From Pseudomonadota bacterium (lineage in GTDB: Bacteria > Pseudomonadota > Gammaproteobacteria > Xanthomonadales > SZUA-38): a DNA stretch of 64,000 nt. This document shows, piece after piece, positions 62,754 to 64,000 of this stretch; within the stretch, counting starts at the first letter, position 1; every line of letters starts with the position of its first letter. Position numbers and translations under genes: made by a program. Location of the stretch: NCBI GenBank assembly GCA_039033415.1, contig JBCCCR010000001.1, forward strand, positions 124,001 to 188,000, in the 5' to 3' direction. The notes beneath the pieces are model-generated. The model had not been told where the DNA came from. It made no database searches and saw only the letters and a program-made list of their open reading frames with translations.

Positions 62754-64000
62754 ATGAAGTCGAAAGATCAGGTAGCGTTGACTCGTCGAGGCTTGCTGCG
62801 TCTCGGTGTAGCGGCAGGTGTTGCGGCGGCACTGCCCGGATTATTGGTGCCGCCCGGTTACGCCCAGTCGGCTTTAGCGCCCGCAAGTCCTGGGGCGCAT
62901 TCAAAGCGGGTGCTTGTGGTCGGCGCCGGTCTCGCCGGCCTGGCCGCAGCGCATGAGCTCACGCGTGCCGGCCACAACGTGACCGTGATCGAGGCCACAA
63001 GCCGACCCGGCGGCCGCGTTAGAACGCTGCGCCAGCCGTTTGCGGACGGGCTCTACGCGGAGGCCGGCGCGATGTTTGCTGGCGGGCCTCACATCACGCG
63101 GTACACCCAGGAGCTGGGGATTGATCTTGTACCGCCGAATTCCGGCGGCGGCGGGCAGCCGGGCATGGTCTACCACGTGGCTGGACAGCGTCTGATTACG
63201 CCAGAGCGAGACGGTGATCCCGTGGAACCATGGCCGTTTGCGCTGACCGACCAAGAGCGGAAGCTCGGGCGAAAGGGCCTCTTTGCCACCTATGTTGCTC
63301 CCTCGCTGCGTCAGGTGGGCAATCCTTATGAGGCGGGCTGGCCTGCGGCATCGATCAAAGCGCTGGACGATGTGTCCTTTGCTGATTTCCTCAAGAGTCA
63401 GGGCGCTTCTCCCGCCGCAATTTCCATACTGCGGCTCGAGACCTTTGATCTATTCGGCAAAGGTATCGAAAACCTGTCTGCGCTTTCCCACCTGCGAGAC
63501 TGGGCTGCCTATGCGCTGGAGGAGCCCGGCGGCGTCTTCGGCGTTGTTCCTGGCGGCACCGATCGTCTGCCCGAGGCATTCGCGTCCCGTCTTGCGGATC
63601 GGATTGAATACGGTGTCGAGGCGCTGCGGCTGGAGCAAGATGCTGACGGCGTCAGGGTGCACTGCCGCCGTGGCGGCCAAAACGAAGTGCTCACGGCTGA
63701 TCGGCTGGTCTGCACGCTGCCTTTTACCGTGCTGCGCCACCTCGACGTTGCGCCAGCGCTCAGCGCTGAGAAAGCCCGGGCGATCCGGACGCTGACTTAC
63801 TCGAGCATCACGCGGGTGTTTATTCAGGTGAAACGTCGCTTTTGGGAAAGTGATGGCTTGAGCGGCTTGGGCTGGGGTGATCGGCCGGTGCCGCGGGTGC
63901 TCATTCAGCCGATGGGCAAGCCGACCGATCGTGCCATTGTGGAAGCCCATACGGGCAAGGCCACCGGCCTTCGGCTGGCGGCGATGGACGAGGCCGAGCG
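62754..64000 (+). CDS. Tat-exported flavin amine oxidase (partial, runs off the window)
   Basis: The first 415 codons are visible, with no stop before the window end. The N-terminus has twin arginines (LTRRGLLRLGVAAGVAAALP), a Tat signal. The FAD-binding motif is RVLVVGAGLAGLAAAHEL followed by VIEATSRPGGRVRTL, as in monoamine oxidases. ATG at 62754 follows aggtggagcgg. It likely oxidises an amine in the periplasm with H2O2 release. It is divergent from the ABC operon. The 3' end and full length are not available. Confidence 0.88.
   Translation, partial: MKSKDQVALTRRGLLRLGVAAGVAAALPGLLVPPGYAQSALAPASPGAHSKRVLVVGAGLAGLAAAHELTRAGHNVTVIEATSRPGGRVRTLRQPFADGLYAEAGAMFAGGPHITRYTQELGIDLVPPNSGGGGQPGMVYHVAGQRLITPERDGDPVEPWPFALTDQERKLGRKGLFATYVAPSLRQVGNPYEAGWPAASIKALDDVSFADFLKSQGASPAAISILRLETFDLFGKGIENLSALSHLRDWAAYALEEPGGVFGVVPGGTDRLPEAFASRLADRIEYGVEALRLEQDADGVRVHCRRGGQNEVLTADRLVCTLPFTVLRHLDVAPALSAEKARAIRTLTYSSITRVFIQVKRRFWESDGLSGLGWGDRPVPRVLIQPMGKPTDRAIVEAHTGKATGLRLAAMDEAE

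Overview
The window is a chromosomal segment of a gammaproteobacterium, probably marine and related to the Xanthomonadales/Chromatiales (inference from gene content). It has a canonical rpoD, TonB-dependent receptors, TolB-like TPR membrane proteins, secreted proteins with short C-terminal '(F/G)FES' tails, and a full alginate-utilisation locus. Host-like genes are GC-rich; positions 3431-10456 are visibly lower in GC.

Layout. 153-3043: rpoD and an MtfA-type peptidase. 3100-3424: a tRNA-Ile(CAU) gene split after the anticodon by a 248-nt group I intron. 3431-10507: a genomic island integrated at that tRNA and bounded by a 51-bp direct repeat with one mismatch. The repeat reaches 5 nt into the intron. 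The island has a broken tyrosine integrase, an excisionase-like protein, an IPTL-CTERM protein, an AAA+ ATPase/subtilase pair, and, divergently, an HTH regulator followed by a winged-helix/HEPN protein with an R-x4-H motif. The last four genes share a regulated 100-bp divergent promoter and look like an uncharacterised defence or conflict system. 10790-13177: a long repeat protein. 13295-22846 (minus strand): a PLD-like protein, an M24 peptidase homologue, a TIR-TolB-TPR membrane protein, an ABC-permease/M1-aminopeptidase fusion with its ATPase, and a MarR regulator with a large palindromic operator.

23139-30156 (plus strand): an RstAB-like two-component system, a siderophore-type TonB receptor behind a Fur-box-like site, a TPR-sulfotransferase and a PepSY protein, together a probable iron-uptake locus. 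30173-33013: a second TolB-like TPR protein and a small secreted protein ending in a PQPEPP-type tail.

33114-51930: the alginate locus. Minus strand: a beta-helix putative lyase, a PL6 lyase and a DEH-reductase-type SDR. Plus strand: an oligosaccharide TonB receptor, an MhpD/FAH-like enzyme, a LacI regulator, KduI, KduD, a TRAP transporter (P, Q, M), KDPG aldolase, KDG kinase and a PL17 oligoalginate lyase. Polymer would be cut outside the cell (PL6), taken up by the TonB receptor, reduced to monomer by PL17, imported, reduced to KDG, phosphorylated and cleaved to pyruvate and glyceraldehyde-3-phosphate. Two nearly identical TGACACCGGTGTCA-type palindromes overlap two strong sigma70 promoters and are probably the LacI operators.

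51962-64000: an FAD oxidoreductase/UbiA pair, a P-loop kinase-like protein, a GcvA-like LysR regulator, a small secreted protein, a carboxypeptidase-regulatory-like repeat protein, a three-gene ABC exporter (ATPase and two DUF3526-like permeases), and the start of a Tat-exported flavin amine oxidase that runs off the window.
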